This document shows positions 25,906 through 35,966 of a stretch of 64,000 nt of DNA, one piece after another. Every line of letters begins with the position of its first letter. The first letter of the stretch is position 1. The notes below the pieces were generated by a model that saw nothing but the letters and a program-made list of their open reading frames with translations, was not told the origin of the DNA and did no database searches. Made by a program: the position numbers and the translations under genes. This DNA is from Roseburia hominis (GTDB lineage: Bacteria > Bacillota > Clostridia > Lachnospirales > Lachnospiraceae): contig CP159990.1 of assembly GCA_040702975.1 (NCBI GenBank), positions 2,294,001-2,358,000 of the forward strand. Direction: 5' to 3'.

Positions 25906-27031
25906 ATATAAGGAAATACGAAACTATCTGCTTCTTATTCTCTGCGGCTTCCTTTTGTGTTATGTTATATATTTTCTGGTGGATGCGGTATTCAACGGAA
26001 TGTTTGCGGATTGGTTTAAGAAGAATTACTATATGGAGTCCTATGATACATCTGAACTTGGGGATGAGATTCGGGTGACGGGATATAATTGGCTTGGAAT
26101 AAAAAACCTGATAGTCAGTTTTATGGGACTTAATGTAATTTTGTGGATTACAAGCATTTACGCTTACTCCAGGTATTATGCAAAAGTAAAAGTAAAAAGA
26201 ATGATTACACAGGTAAGTAATGAGATTCATGACTATATGCTGGAGGAGAAAATTACGGCAGAATCGCTGCCCAAAGAGCATGCAGAGATTGTGACGCAAC
26301 TGGTTTCTCTGAAAGCTACGATGCAAAGGCATGAGCAACTGTTAAAAGAGGAGGCGGCGCGGAAGAATGACTTGATCACCTACCTTGCACATGATCTGAA
26401 GACGCCGCTTACTTCCGTGATTGGGTATTTAAGCTTGTTAGAGGAAATACCGGAAATGCCGCTTGAGCAGAGAGCGAGATATGTAAATATTACTTTGGAT
26501 AAGGCAAAGCGGCTGGAAAAACTGATCAATGAGTTTTTTGATATTACCAGATATAATCTGCAGCAGATCGTGTTGGAAAAGGAGACCTTGGATCTGCACT
26601 ATATGTTATTGCAGATGGTTGATGAATTTTATCCTATCCTTCAGCCACATGGTAATACGATCGATTTATGTATCGACGAGATAACTATTTACGGGGACGC
26701 CCAGAAGCTGGCAAGAGTATTTAATAATATTTTGAAAAATGCGGTTGCTTACAGTTACCCCGGCACCGCGATCCGGATATGGGCCGAGCGTTCGGTGCGG
26801 GATGTACAGATATTTTTCCAGAATCGGGGGAGGACGATACCGGAGCATAAATTGGAGAGTATTTTTGATAAATTTTTCCGCCTCGATGAAGCGCGGGCAA
26901 CGAATACCGGGGGTGCGGGGCTTGGACTTGCGATTGCAAAGGAAATCATACAGCTTCATGGGGGCTCGATCACAGCCGGCAGTGAAAATGAAATGACTAC
27001 ATTTTGCGTAAAGTTTCCGCTGAATGTTTAG
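25895..27031 (+). CDS. VanS-like sensor histidine kinase
   Basis: A 378-residue membrane sensor. Two hydrophobic segments (NYLLLILCGFLLCYVIYFLV and LIVSFMGLNVILWITSIYAY) flank a short extracellular loop. Then come a linker, the HisKA H-box (LIVYLAHDLKTPLTSVIGYL-like, at about 162-182), the N-box FNNILKNAVAYS and the G boxes FDKFFRLDEAR and GGAGLGLAIAKEI. The kinase is complete. The start appears to be TTG 25895, inside the response regulator gene, because no ATG occurs before the first membrane segment. GGGGGTG lies upstream. Its likely signal is wall stress or antibiotic, by analogy with VanS. Confidence 0.92.
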   Translation: MKNRYKEIRNYLLLILCGFLLCYVIYFLVDAVFNGMFADWFKKNYYMESYDTSELGDEIRVTGYNWLGIKNLIVSFMGLNVILWITSIYAYSRYYAKVKVKRMITQVSNEIHDYMLEEKITAESLPKEHAEIVTQLVSLKATMQRHEQLLKEEAARKNDLITYLAHDLKTPLTSVIGYLSLLEEIPEMPLEQRARYVNITLDKAKRLEKLINEFFDITRYNLQQIVLEKETLDLHYMLLQMVDEFYPILQPHGNTIDLCIDEITIYGDAQKLARVFNNILKNAVAYSYPGTAIRIWAERSVRDVQIFFQNRGRTIPEHKLESIFDKFFRLDEARATNTGGAGLGLAIAKEIIQLHGGSITAGSENEMTTFCVKFPLNV

Positions 27032-27256
27032 GGAAGCATCTATGCTTTCTTAGGAATATCTTAGGAAATCATCAACTGAATATTAACGTATGGATAGCTT
27101 CTGTTCGGTAGAATGAAAACTGAGCAGAGGCTATTTTTATTATGCGGTAAGAAAATTGCTTCCAGGCAGATTCTCGTGCGTGAAGAAGGTGTGAGAATAC
27201 ATTCTGTTATATTGCCGCGGGAGTACGATTTCATAGAAAGGAAGGAAAAGCACAAA

Positions 27257-28273
27257 ATGAATCAAACACGATACAGAAGAACGCCGGCTTGCAGGAGAAA
27301 AAGACGGTGCAGAGGAAAAAACGTATGGTTGACAGTTTGGATTACTGTTGTTCTTCTTATAGGAACGGCAGCCGGAGGAAAACTGATTTCTTATATTGGC
27401 TCAGAGAAAGCCTGGAGTATAGGGGGAAGAGGGTCGGAGGACAATATATTTGGTTCGACTGGTAATATTAATCTGAATCACCTATACAGCCGGTATGCTA
27501 TACTGATAGATGCAGATTCAGGGGAAGTGATAGCACATCGCAATAGTGGTGACAAGATATATCCAGCTTCTATGACCAAGATCATGACGGCGATATTGGC
27601 TATTGAGAACAGCGATGATCTGGGAGAGCGTGTGACTGTGCCGCCGGATATCTTTCCGGCTTTGTATGGGGAAGGTGCATCCCTGGCAGGGTTTGAGCCG
27701 GGCGAAGAGGTGACTTTGAGAGAACTTCTGTATGGGATATTGCTTCCTTCGGGAGCGGAGAGTTGTGTCACATTTGCAGAGAGAATCGCGGGATCTGAGG
27801 AGGAATTTGTTGACCTGATGAACGAGAAAGCAAAGGAGCTTGGAATGGATCATACACATTTTCGTAATTGTACCGGACTTCATAATGCGAAGCATTATTC
27901 TACAGCCAGTGATATTGCGGTTCTCCTGCGATACGCTTTGAAGAATCCTGATTTCCGTGAGGCATTTTGCAGCAGCAGATATAGCACAGGTCCTTCCCTA
28001 CAGCACCCTGATGGATTTACTGTTTATAGTACCATGTTTCAAAAATTGGAGAATGCCAAGGTAACTGGGGGTGAGATCCTGGGCGGAAAGACGGGGTATA
28101 CTGAGGAAGGCGGCTTATGTCTGGCCAGTCTTGCAAATGTGAATGGCAGGGAATATATTCTTGTGACGGCAAAGGCGGACGGGAACCACCAAACAGAACC
28201 GTTTCATGTTTTGGATGCGGTGGATGTGTATGAGCAGATTGGAAAATCTGAAGATGGGAACAATGGGTTGTAA
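27257..28273 (+). CDS. Serine-type D-Ala-D-Ala carboxypeptidase (S11, VanY-like)
   Basis: A 338-residue penicillin-binding-type carboxypeptidase with an N-terminal signal anchor (VWLTVWITVVLLIGTAAGG). Catalytic motifs are SxxK in YPASMTKIM and KTG in GGKTGYTEEGG. The second motif reads SGA (LLPSGAESC) rather than the usual SxN. It removes the terminal D-Ala from wall pentapeptides. Placed right after the VanRS-like pair it parallels vanRS-vanY arrangements, in which trimming of precursors accompanies glycopeptide response. I chose ATG 27257 with AAGGAAAAG upstream; an in-frame ATG at 27113 would add a 48-residue polar leader. The HK-to-gene gap is 225 bases. Confidence 0.9.
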   Translation: MNQTRYRRTPACRRKRRCRGKNVWLTVWITVVLLIGTAAGGKLISYIGSEKAWSIGGRGSEDNIFGSTGNINLNHLYSRYAILIDADSGEVIAHRNSGDKIYPASMTKIMTAILAIENSDDLGERVTVPPDIFPALYGEGASLAGFEPGEEVTLRELLYGILLPSGAESCVTFAERIAGSEEEFVDLMNEKAKELGMDHTHFRNCTGLHNAKHYSTASDIAVLLRYALKNPDFREAFCSSRYSTGPSLQHPDGFTVYSTMFQKLENAKVTGGEILGGKTGYTEEGGLCLASLANVNGREYILVTAKADGNHQTEPFHVLDAVDVYEQIGKSEDGNNGL

Positions 28274-28400
28274 ATCAGAATTTTATTAGCAGAAGCGTCT
28301 CGGTATGAAGCAATAGCCTTATTTTAGGTAGACGAAATGAATATTATCATTTAAAATAGTATGCATATCAAAATAGATTATCAGAAAGCGGGAGGGACTT

Positions 28401-29141
28401 ATGAACGAGGTGCTAAGGCAATTACAGGAAAGAAAATCGGTGAGGGTATTTGAAGACAGGGAAATCTCCGCGGAGGATAAGGCAGCAATCCTGGAGGCGG
28501 CAGTGATGGCGCCCAGCGCGGGTAACCAGCAGCTCTACACGATTTTGGATATTACGGATCAGAAAAAGCGGGAGCGTCTCTCCGAGACCTGTGATCATCA
28601 GCCATTTATCGCGACAGCCAAGCTGGTACTGATTTTCTGCGCGGATTGTCAGAAGTGGTATGATGCATTTTTGGCGGCTGACTGCGAACCGAGATATCCG
28701 GGAGCGGGAGATTTACTTCTGGCGGTAGATGACGCCCTCATTGCGGCACAGAATGCAGTGACGGCGGCCCATAGTCTGGGAATAGGCTCCTGCTATATAG
28801 GGGATATTATGGAAAACTGCGAGGTGCACAGGGAAATGCTGGATCTTCCGGAATATGTGTTTCCGGCGGCGATGCTCGTTTTTGGTTATCCTACAGAGCA
28901 GCAGAAGAACCGCAAGAAACCGGAGCGTGTGGCAATGAAGCACATTGTGCATGAGAATGCTTACAGACATATGGATTCGGCAGAACTTCAGGAAATGTTT
29001 GATGTGAAGCTGAATACAAAGACCTACGAAGAGTGGATGAAGGCTTTTTGCAATAGAAAATATAATTCGGATTTCTCAAAGGAAATGACGCGTTCGGTTG
29101 AGAAGTTTTTGGAAAATTTTAGATATAATGAAGGAAGCTAA
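28401..29141 (+). CDS. Nitroreductase-family protein
   Basis: A 246-residue FMN-dependent oxidoreductase of the NfsA/Frp-like group. Typical segments are LQERKSVRVFEDREISAEDK with the FMN-contacting Arg and Ser, AAVMAPSAGNQQLYTILDI, and AAQNAVTAAHSLGIGSCYIGDI. The C-terminal extension (FSKEMTRSVEKFLENFRY) fits the NfsA-like subgroup. Such enzymes reduce nitro compounds, quinones or flavins with NAD(P)H; the natural substrate is unknown. GCGGGAGGGAC precedes ATG 28401. It stands alone between the carboxypeptidase and the large protease. Confidence 0.92.
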   Translation: MNEVLRQLQERKSVRVFEDREISAEDKAAILEAAVMAPSAGNQQLYTILDITDQKKRERLSETCDHQPFIATAKLVLIFCADCQKWYDAFLAADCEPRYPGAGDLLLAVDDALIAAQNAVTAAHSLGIGSCYIGDIMENCEVHREMLDLPEYVFPAAMLVFGYPTEQQKNRKKPERVAMKHIVHENAYRHMDSAELQEMFDVKLNTKTYEEWMKAFCNRKYNSDFSKEMTRSVEKFLENFRYNEGS

Positions 29142-29191
29142 AATAAGACGGAAATCTATGTCAGCATCGCCTGTCATCGAAAAGGAGGAGC

Positions 29192-29215
29192 ATTTGCAAA
29201 AGAGTGCTTGCAAAT
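29192..29215 (+). promoter_or_regulatory. Perfect inverted repeat before the M60 protease gene
   Basis: ATTTGCAA and TTGCAAAT are separated by eight bases. The position, about 80 bases before the protease start, fits a regulator-binding site or an RNA hairpin. An AGGAGG motif just upstream followed by a TTG could also start a 13-codon leader peptide, which I cannot support further. Confidence 0.45.
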
Positions 29216-29297
29216 TTACGGAGCATCTGCCATAATAAATTATGGAATTAATATGATTCTAAATTTCAAAAGAAGGGAGTACAAAAAGGGGAGAAAA

Positions 29298-32200
29298 ATG
29301 AAGAAAAGAATTGCTTACTTATTGGCAGCGGCTCTGGTGTTTTCCAGTGTCCTTCCGGCGTATGCAGCAGACGAGAAGCCACCATTAGTGACAGAGAATG
29401 AGAGTGGACAGGACGCGGGCATAGAGGAAGAGACGGATGGAGGAGCTGACCAGAAAAACACCATCAAGACTTCTGACGAAGCTAAGAAACAAGAATCAGA
29501 GGCATTAGTGAGTGACGAAGAAGGAAAGGAACCTGGGCATGAAGATGTGCAGGCTATTTCCGTGTCTGAGAATGAAAAAGAGGAAAAAGAGGTGGCGAAA
29601 CCGGTTTTGGAAAAGAACCGGGTATATATCCGTATGACTACGGTCCGCGACTTATATCTTGCCGAGGAGTTTCAGGCAGTACTGGCAGATGAGGAGGGTA
29701 AAAAGTATGAAGGTACGATTATCCTGGTGGAGGGTAAAGTAGATGAGGGAACTTCAGAGGGGCCGAGAAGTGCTGAAGCATATTTTGAAGTCGATCCCGG
29801 AAATTATACGTTGACGGTTTCCAATCCCAAGTACCAGACATATTCACAGAAACTGGAGGTAGAGGAGGATTACGATTACACCATCGATATTTTAAATGGG
29901 AAAATGATTTATTCCCACGAGGGAAAGGAATCGCATCAGGGAATAATCCGTTTGGGGGATGTCAATCAGGATGGACATTTGAACGACCAGGATGCGGACC
30001 TCATTATTCAGGCGATAGAGGATGCAGCGGAGGGAAAGGGTTCTCCGGAAGATGCAGATTACATTTATGATCTGAATGACGACGGTGTGGTCGATATGGT
30101 AGATCTTCAGATGCTGGCGCAGAGTATTGCCGAGGAGAGAGAAGATTATGGTGCTGTGCCTGAAAAGAGTATTTCTGCGAAAGTTTTGTCTGTAGATGTG
30201 GATATTGACAAAGTGAAGGTTACAGGGGATATTCAGAGTATTTTGTCAGATGGCGCAGAAGGTGTGAAATTGGAAAGCGCGGATGCAGCTCAGGAAATTT
30301 CCGAACAGAATCCGATTGAGATCACAATTCCGGTCGTGGGAGATAAAGCGGTAGAGATGGGCGGCCTTGTGCTGGCAGTGAACGAAGCAAATCCCATTAC
30401 CAGTGGGGCTATTGAAGTCGAGACAGAGGATGGAGAGAAGATTGAAGTTCCACTTCCGGTGTTATTTGCAAGGCGAGCAGCGTTTCGGAGAAGTGCCACG
30501 GCCACGCCGACAGCAAGATGGGAAAACGGAACGTTGGTTGTCGATTTTAAGGGCCAGGTGGCAGTGAAGAAGGTCACAATCGTCATAACAGGAGTTCAGA
30601 ACAATAATCTGGCAGAGATTTCCAGAGTAGAGTTTTTGAATGATATGGAAAACCGTATCCCGCCTCCGGTGCTGGATATTCCGCAGAATGTAAAAACAGA
30701 AGTGGGTAATAAACGTTTTGTTGTATCCTGGGATGCATGCAATAATATTACGGGATATGAAATAGAGATCTCTGACGGAAAAACGACGGAGACAAGACAT
30801 ACTGTGGCAACGTCTATGGAAATTATGGCATTCGGTCACAAGGAACTGGTCAACGAAACTACCTATACAGTGCGGGTACAATCCGTAAATGGAGGATGGA
30901 AAAGCGGTTATGGCGACCGAATAGAGGCAAGACCGTTTACAACTTCAAAACCGCCGGCACCGGATAATCTGAATGTGGTAGGAGAGTATCGTTCTATTAT
31001 GGCAAGCTGGAAGGATATGGAGGATACAGATACATATAACCTTTACTATAAAAAGGAGACCGATACAGAATTTACTAAAATAGCAGATATCAAGGCGCAT
31101 AGCTATGAGATCACAGGACTTGAGGATAGTGTGACCTATGAGATTTATGTAACTGGCGTCAATAGAAACGGTGAAGGACCAAAGTCTCTTTGCTCCAAGG
31201 CAACGACGATCAACATCATGCCGGTCGCATTGCCCCAGTACAGACTTTTGAACACCTCGACGGGAGAAGGAAGTCTCAGCGCGCATATCAAGAGTGCAAC
31301 GATTTCAGGCTCCGATGTCAGAAGTATGATTGATAGTCCTTTGGATGGAGAGAATAAGACATCGGCCCTTGGGGTTTTTGATAATGCATATACCTCATAT
31401 TATAATATAGCCGATTGGGATGACGGTTGTGAATATTATGCCGGGAATAAAGGAATCACAGTTGAACTGGATCAGGAAAGCCATGTAGGTTATATCACGC
31501 TGGCGCAGGCGATTGAGAAGAATAACCTTTCCGGCGCAAAAGTGTATGCAGATGGCAAACTGGTACAGGGTGCAAGTGTGGGCAGACGTACGGATGCAAA
31601 GGGACGGGCCTATTATTTGATCAAGTTCCCTTCTGGAGGCGTTAAGGCAACCAGGTTTCAGGTATGTATCAAGTCTTACGGAAGAGGACTTAGTATTGCA
31701 GAAATGCGTCTCCATGAATACGATTCCCTGGAAGATGATGTGCTGGGACTGTTTTCGGATGATCTGCATACCACTCTGCGGGATGACGTAAAAGAGGGCG
31801 ATTTTGAGGAACTGCAGAAACGTCTGGATACAAAGCAGAACGAAGAGTTCCACCTGGATCAGGATACGATTCAGAAGGAACTGGATAATGCGAGAACGAT
31901 TTTTGAACAGAAAAATCTGGAGAAGGCCGTAACGATTCATACGAATATCACGGCAAAGAAAGATGGCGGAAAGGGCTTTGGAGGTCTGAATGCATGGCAG
32001 CCCCTGGGAGTGTCTGCCTATGCGAATGAGAATATTGTTATATATGTGGGAAGCAATAAAGGTATTCCTGGAAATAATACGGATTTAAGCCTGTATGCAA
32101 CGCAGTATCATTCAGAGTCCGGTGCGTTCTTCAAAGAAGTATGCCGTTTGAAGGTGGGAAGGAATGAGGTTACGATTCCGGGCATCTCTAACCGGGATTT

Positions 32201-34637
32201 TGAGAAGGGCGGTTCACTGTATGTGGCCTATGTCGGAAACAATCAGAATGACCAGTATGCGGTTCGCGTAAGCGGCGGTGTACAGATTCCTACTTTGGAC
32301 CTCTATCAGGTTACGGATGAAAATGAGAGACGTGTAAGAATTCAGGCTTATGTGGAGGAACTGGAAGAGACGACTGCAAAGCTGGAAGCGATTCACGAGG
32401 AATTTCACGGGAAAGAGGCCGGTCCTGCTGTGGCATATGCATATGATGAAAAGAACTGCATTTCCGGTGCAACCGAGATCATGTTAGATCAGATGATGTA
32501 TTCTGTTTCCTCGAAGCAGATATTGAAAGGACTTGGAGAGGGTAGTTTACAGGCTAAGGCTGATAAGCTGGATGAGTCTTTGAAGGCAATGGATCAGATG
32601 ATGACATTGTACTATCAGCATAAAGGACTGAACGACCAGGCGGCGGCACAGGTGGACAGACTTCCGTCCCAGCATTTGAATATCCGGTATCATAGAATGT
32701 TTGCAGGTGCATTTATGTATGCATCAGGTAATCACATTGGAATTGAATGGCCGGAAGTTGCAGGACTTGCCGGAGGAAAAGAACTGGTGTCTGAGAATGG
32801 AAGATATATCAGCGGACAGTTATTTGGCTGGGGAATCGGACATGAGATCGGACATAATATCAATCAGGGTGCGTATGCGGTGGCGGAGATCACGAATAAC
32901 TACTTCGCACAGCTTTCTACCCGCGGGAACGAGACGAATGATACGGCAAGATTCCAATATCCGGATGTTTATAAGCAGGTGACTTCAGGAAGTACAGGAC
33001 GTCCGACGGACCAGAGAATAGCGCTTGCGATGTACTGGCAGCTTCATCTGGGGTATGACAGAGGGTATAATTATAAGATATACGAGGATTATGAGGAGCA
33101 GCTTCAGAATCTGTTCTATGCAAGGGTAGATACTTATGCAAGAACGCCCTCGAAAGCACCGACTGGAAACGGGGAGAAGGCTCTTCGTTTAAGCGGCAAT
33201 ATAGATCAGGATTTCATTCGCCTTGCAAGTGCGGCGGCTGAAAGAGATTTGACGGATTTCTTCCTGCACTGGGGATTGGTTCCGAATCAGGAGACAACAG
33301 ATTATATCAGTCAGTTTGAAGCGGAGACAAGAGCGATTTATTATGTAAATGATGAGTCCCGCGTATATGAAATCGAACATGGTACAGGCAGCACAATCAA
33401 AGGTCAGGATGTTTTGACTGAGATGGAGGCCGTGGTAGACAGTAAAGTGAAGAATGATGTGACGATTCAGCTCGGCCATACTGCTGATCCGGATGTTGTG
33501 CTTGGATATGAGATTACCAGATGTATTACATCAGGCGGAAAAGTAGAAAAGCAGGTGATCGGATTTACGACAGAGAGTGAATTTACAGATCATGTGGCAT
33601 CCATCAATAATCGTGTGGTTACATATGAAGTTGCGGCGGTCGATCATTTCATGAACCGCTCCGCGGTTAAGAGTCTGGCGCCGGTCAAGATAGAACATGA
33701 GGGCGACCATGATAAGTCCTTCTGGAATGTAGAGCTTACCAATATTGTTCCGGGCAAAAATGAGAGTGTGGACAACACGGAAGAATATCCGGATGAGGTG
33801 ATTACAGAGGATGGACGGGAGAGTATGATCGATAACGATGTTAAGACCGTCTTTAGAGGTACGGCAGAGCAGAGCAAAGAAGCTTCTATTGTCCTTGATT
33901 TTGGGCGTACTCTGACTGTAACGGGAATCCGTTATCGTGCGGGAGAGACGGATAGCATTGGAGATTATACAGTCCTGATCAGTCAGGATAAAGAAAACTG
34001 GAAAGAGGTTGCATCCGGCAATTTTGAATCGTCCCAGCAGGGAGAGGCAGTATATTTCCAAAATGGCAAAGATTCATGGGTTTATACACAGGAGGCGGCT
34101 TTCCTGAAGCTTGTAATAAAAGGAACAAAAGCACAGGAATTTACAGTCGCAGAGCTGGATGTATTAGGCCCGACGGGAGATAATGTAGACTTCCGCGCAG
34201 AGGAGGATGGAAAGCCGATCATTGGTATTCTGAAAAGCGATTATACTTATGATGAAAAGGCTGGTTACAAGATTCCTTCTGGTTCCCTTGTATTTATTGG
34301 AAAGTATAAGGGCAATCCGGCATACAATACCGGACTTTTGTACGATGAGAATGGTAATATTGTAGGCGGTGTGAGCGAGGAAGGCTATCTGATAGCGGAG
34401 CAGATTATTCTGGCGGATGTGCCGGAGGAAGGTGAGCTTGGCGAGACCTATGATGGAACCTGGATTTACTGGATTACGCCGGAGAATCTGAATATGGATC
34501 AACTTCCGAAAAAGGTACGTGCAGAACTTTACCGTACTGATGATGCGCAGGCAAATACGGGACAAAGGCTGGTAAGTGACAGTATGTTTTATGATATGCC
34601 GGGAGTATTACCGGAAATCGAATTCATGGGCCAATAG
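29298..34637 (+). CDS. Secreted M60-family mucinase-type metalloprotease with dockerin, FN3 and F5/8C domains
   Basis: A 1779-residue exported protein. Order: signal peptide 1-25 (cut near AYAAD); acidic linker; a peptidase-associated beta domain; a type I dockerin at about 219-277 with two intact calcium loops (DVNQDGHLNDQD and DLNDDGVVDMVD); FN3 domains at about 455-545 and 551-640; a discoidin-like F5/8C domain at 688-809; the M60 catalytic domain at about 885-1325 with HEIGH at 1182-1186 and the further Glu at 1197; an FN3-like stretch; a second F5/8C at 1508-1625; a beta-rich tail. M60 enzymes cut O-glycosylated proteins such as mucins. ATG 29298 follows AAGGGGAGA. The next gene encodes a possible cohesin partner. 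A gut host-glycoprotein role is inferred. Confidence 0.92.
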   Translation: MKKRIAYLLAAALVFSSVLPAYAADEKPPLVTENESGQDAGIEEETDGGADQKNTIKTSDEAKKQESEALVSDEEGKEPGHEDVQAISVSENEKEEKEVAKPVLEKNRVYIRMTTVRDLYLAEEFQAVLADEEGKKYEGTIILVEGKVDEGTSEGPRSAEAYFEVDPGNYTLTVSNPKYQTYSQKLEVEEDYDYTIDILNGKMIYSHEGKESHQGIIRLGDVNQDGHLNDQDADLIIQAIEDAAEGKGSPEDADYIYDLNDDGVVDMVDLQMLAQSIAEEREDYGAVPEKSISAKVLSVDVDIDKVKVTGDIQSILSDGAEGVKLESADAAQEISEQNPIEITIPVVGDKAVEMGGLVLAVNEANPITSGAIEVETEDGEKIEVPLPVLFARRAAFRRSATATPTARWENGTLVVDFKGQVAVKKVTIVITGVQNNNLAEISRVEFLNDMENRIPPPVLDIPQNVKTEVGNKRFVVSWDACNNITGYEIEISDGKTTETRHTVATSMEIMAFGHKELVNETTYTVRVQSVNGGWKSGYGDRIEARPFTTSKPPAPDNLNVVGEYRSIMASWKDMEDTDTYNLYYKKETDTEFTKIADIKAHSYEITGLEDSVTYEIYVTGVNRNGEGPKSLCSKATTINIMPVALPQYRLLNTSTGEGSLSAHIKSATISGSDVRSMIDSPLDGENKTSALGVFDNAYTSYYNIADWDDGCEYYAGNKGITVELDQESHVGYITLAQAIEKNNLSGAKVYADGKLVQGASVGRRTDAKGRAYYLIKFPSGGVKATRFQVCIKSYGRGLSIAEMRLHEYDSLEDDVLGLFSDDLHTTLRDDVKEGDFEELQKRLDTKQNEEFHLDQDTIQKELDNARTIFEQKNLEKAVTIHTNITAKKDGGKGFGGLNAWQPLGVSAYANENIVIYVGSNKGIPGNNTDLSLYATQYHSESGAFFKEVCRLKVGRNEVTIPGISNRDFEKGGSLYVAYVGNNQNDQYAVRVSGGVQIPTLDLYQVTDENERRVRIQAYVEELEETTAKLEAIHEEFHGKEAGPAVAYAYDEKNCISGATEIMLDQMMYSVSSKQILKGLGEGSLQAKADKLDESLKAMDQMMTLYYQHKGLNDQAAAQVDRLPSQHLNIRYHRMFAGAFMYASGNHIGIEWPEVAGLAGGKELVSENGRYISGQLFGWGIGHEIGHNINQGAYAVAEITNNYFAQLSTRGNETNDTARFQYPDVYKQVTSGSTGRPTDQRIALAMYWQLHLGYDRGYNYKIYEDYEEQLQNLFYARVDTYARTPSKAPTGNGEKALRLSGNIDQDFIRLASAAAERDLTDFFLHWGLVPNQETTDYISQFEAETRAIYYVNDESRVYEIEHGTGSTIKGQDVLTEMEAVVDSKVKNDVTIQLGHTADPDVVLGYEITRCITSGGKVEKQVIGFTTESEFTDHVASINNRVVTYEVAAVDHFMNRSAVKSLAPVKIEHEGDHDKSFWNVELTNIVPGKNESVDNTEEYPDEVITEDGRESMIDNDVKTVFRGTAEQSKEASIVLDFGRTLTVTGIRYRAGETDSIGDYTVLISQDKENWKEVASGNFESSQQGEAVYFQNGKDSWVYTQEAAFLKLVIKGTKAQEFTVAELDVLGPTGDNVDFRAEEDGKPIIGILKSDYTYDEKAGYKIPSGSLVFIGKYKGNPAYNTGLLYDENGNIVGGVSEEGYLIAEQIILADVPEEGELGETYDGTWIYWITPENLNMDQLPKKVRAELYRTDDAQANTGQRLVSDSMFYDMPGVLPEIEFMGQ

Positions 34638-34709
34638 TATAACCAAGGGCATCCCGTTATGGCCATTCGGCCATTTCACAAGGTATACGATGCGGTAAAG
34701 GAGAGGATT

Positions 34710-35834
34710 ATGAAAAAATATATGAGAAATATATTCATCGTTATGCTGGTACTTTTCGCGGCGATGGGTATGAAGGTGCAGGCGGCGGACGATGATGCGA
34801 TAACGCTGATATTTCCGAAGGATATTCATGAGGTTGAAAGGATCACCTCTTTGAAATTCAGCATGGAAGTGCAGAATATTTCAGATACGGCGAAAATTTC
34901 CATGAAATTCGTGGAACGGGATAAGACGATCCAGAAGACAACCTATGATGCAAAAAAGAAGGTTCTGACTGTTTATATTGCAGGAGAGACAGAACTCATA
35001 GGTGAAGATCATCAGTTGAAAATCGGAAATCTTAAGGTAAAGATGGACGGAAATCATTCGGAGAATATAACAGTGAAGCTGGATCAAAGTTCCATGCAGT
35101 TTGTAAATGGTGCAAATGAATTGATGGAATCTTCTTATTGGGGGCCAGATGCTATAAAGTTGAGCGGAAAAGGTGTAATAGAAACAGATGAAAATCCCCC
35201 AGAGGAGGGAGACGATTCAGAGGACGCCACGCTGGCAAAGATGAGAGAAGCGCTTCAGAAGCTGATCGAAAAGTGTGAGGCACTTGCCGGAAGTGAGGAT
35301 AAGTATACAGAGGCGAGCTGGAATGAATTCGAAGAAGCCTTAAAACTTTCAAGAGAGGTTTGCGGAAATGAAAAGGCTACTTTGGAGGAAATCCAGGTAG
35401 CTATGAGTAGTCTGGCAGAGGCATTTAACGGCCTGGAAAGTGTATCGGATGATTTGGAAACAGCGAGGGAGTCTTTAAAACATAAGCTGGAGGAATTGAA
35501 TGCACTGCTATCGTCAGATTATACGGAAGAAAGCTGGAATCAATTGTATGAGCTGATGGTAGAAGCACAGAAAATGCTGGATGAAGATGCCTCAAAAGAG
35601 GAAATCGATGCGATGCTCGATAAGCTGAGGAAAGCCCAAAGAGGATTGGTCAAGGTGGAAATTCAGGAGAGTACTGATAAGGATACGTCAGGAACTACTT
35701 CAGATAAGAAATCAGATCGAGTGAAATCCGGTGATGAAAGCCATCTGGTATTCTGGATTATCCTTGCGGTACTTGCTCTGACGAGTGCGGGCACAGTCAT
35801 TTGTATCCGTAAAATGAAAAAACAACAATATTGA
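34710..35834 (+). CDS. Membrane-anchored cohesin-like protein with FIVAR repeats
   Basis: A 374-residue exported protein. Order: signal peptide 1-22 (NIFIVMLVLFAAMGMKVQAA); an N-terminal beta-sandwich at about 25-155 whose pattern resembles cohesins (LTVYIAGETELIGEDHQLKI, then GNLKVKMDG); two FIVAR-type three-helix repeats at about 171-242 and 250-316, each with a YTE-x-SWN core; a polar stalk; and a C-terminal membrane segment at about 345-367 with a KKQQY tail. It has no LPXTG motif. It lies 72 bases after the dockerin-bearing M60 protease, so it probably tethers that enzyme to the cell. ATG 34710 follows AAAGGAGAGG. The cohesin assignment is by pattern only; membrane anchoring and FIVAR repeats are clear. 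Confidence 0.78.
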   Translation: MKKYMRNIFIVMLVLFAAMGMKVQAADDDAITLIFPKDIHEVERITSLKFSMEVQNISDTAKISMKFVERDKTIQKTTYDAKKKVLTVYIAGETELIGEDHQLKIGNLKVKMDGNHSENITVKLDQSSMQFVNGANELMESSYWGPDAIKLSGKGVIETDENPPEEGDDSEDATLAKMREALQKLIEKCEALAGSEDKYTEASWNEFEEALKLSREVCGNEKATLEEIQVAMSSLAEAFNGLESVSDDLETARESLKHKLEELNALLSSDYTEESWNQLYELMVEAQKMLDEDASKEEIDAMLDKLRKAQRGLVKVEIQESTDKDTSGTTSDKKSDRVKSGDESHLVFWIILAVLALTSAGTVICIRKMKKQQY

Positions 35835-35850
35835 TGAGAAGTATGTAAAG

Positions 35851-35885
35851 CAGTTGCGGGATATTAAAAGTTCCGCAACTGTTTT
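35851..35885 (+). terminator. Terminator between convergent genes
   Basis: CAGTTGCGG (35851-35859) pairs perfectly with CCGCAACTG (35873-35881), followed by TTTTC. It ends the protease/anchor unit. Confidence 0.8.
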
Positions 35886-35966
35886 CAATTGCCGGGCATA
35901 CCTAAGCAAATGTTCAGTGGAGATTCATCTCGGTTAACGAGAAATTGGTGAAAAAAGAGTTTTGCG

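Noticed and set aside
34659..34674. ATGGCC-ATTC-GGCCAT hairpin between protease and anchor genes
   Set aside because: Short stem, no T-run, and the two genes are probably co-transcribed, so I do not call a terminator.
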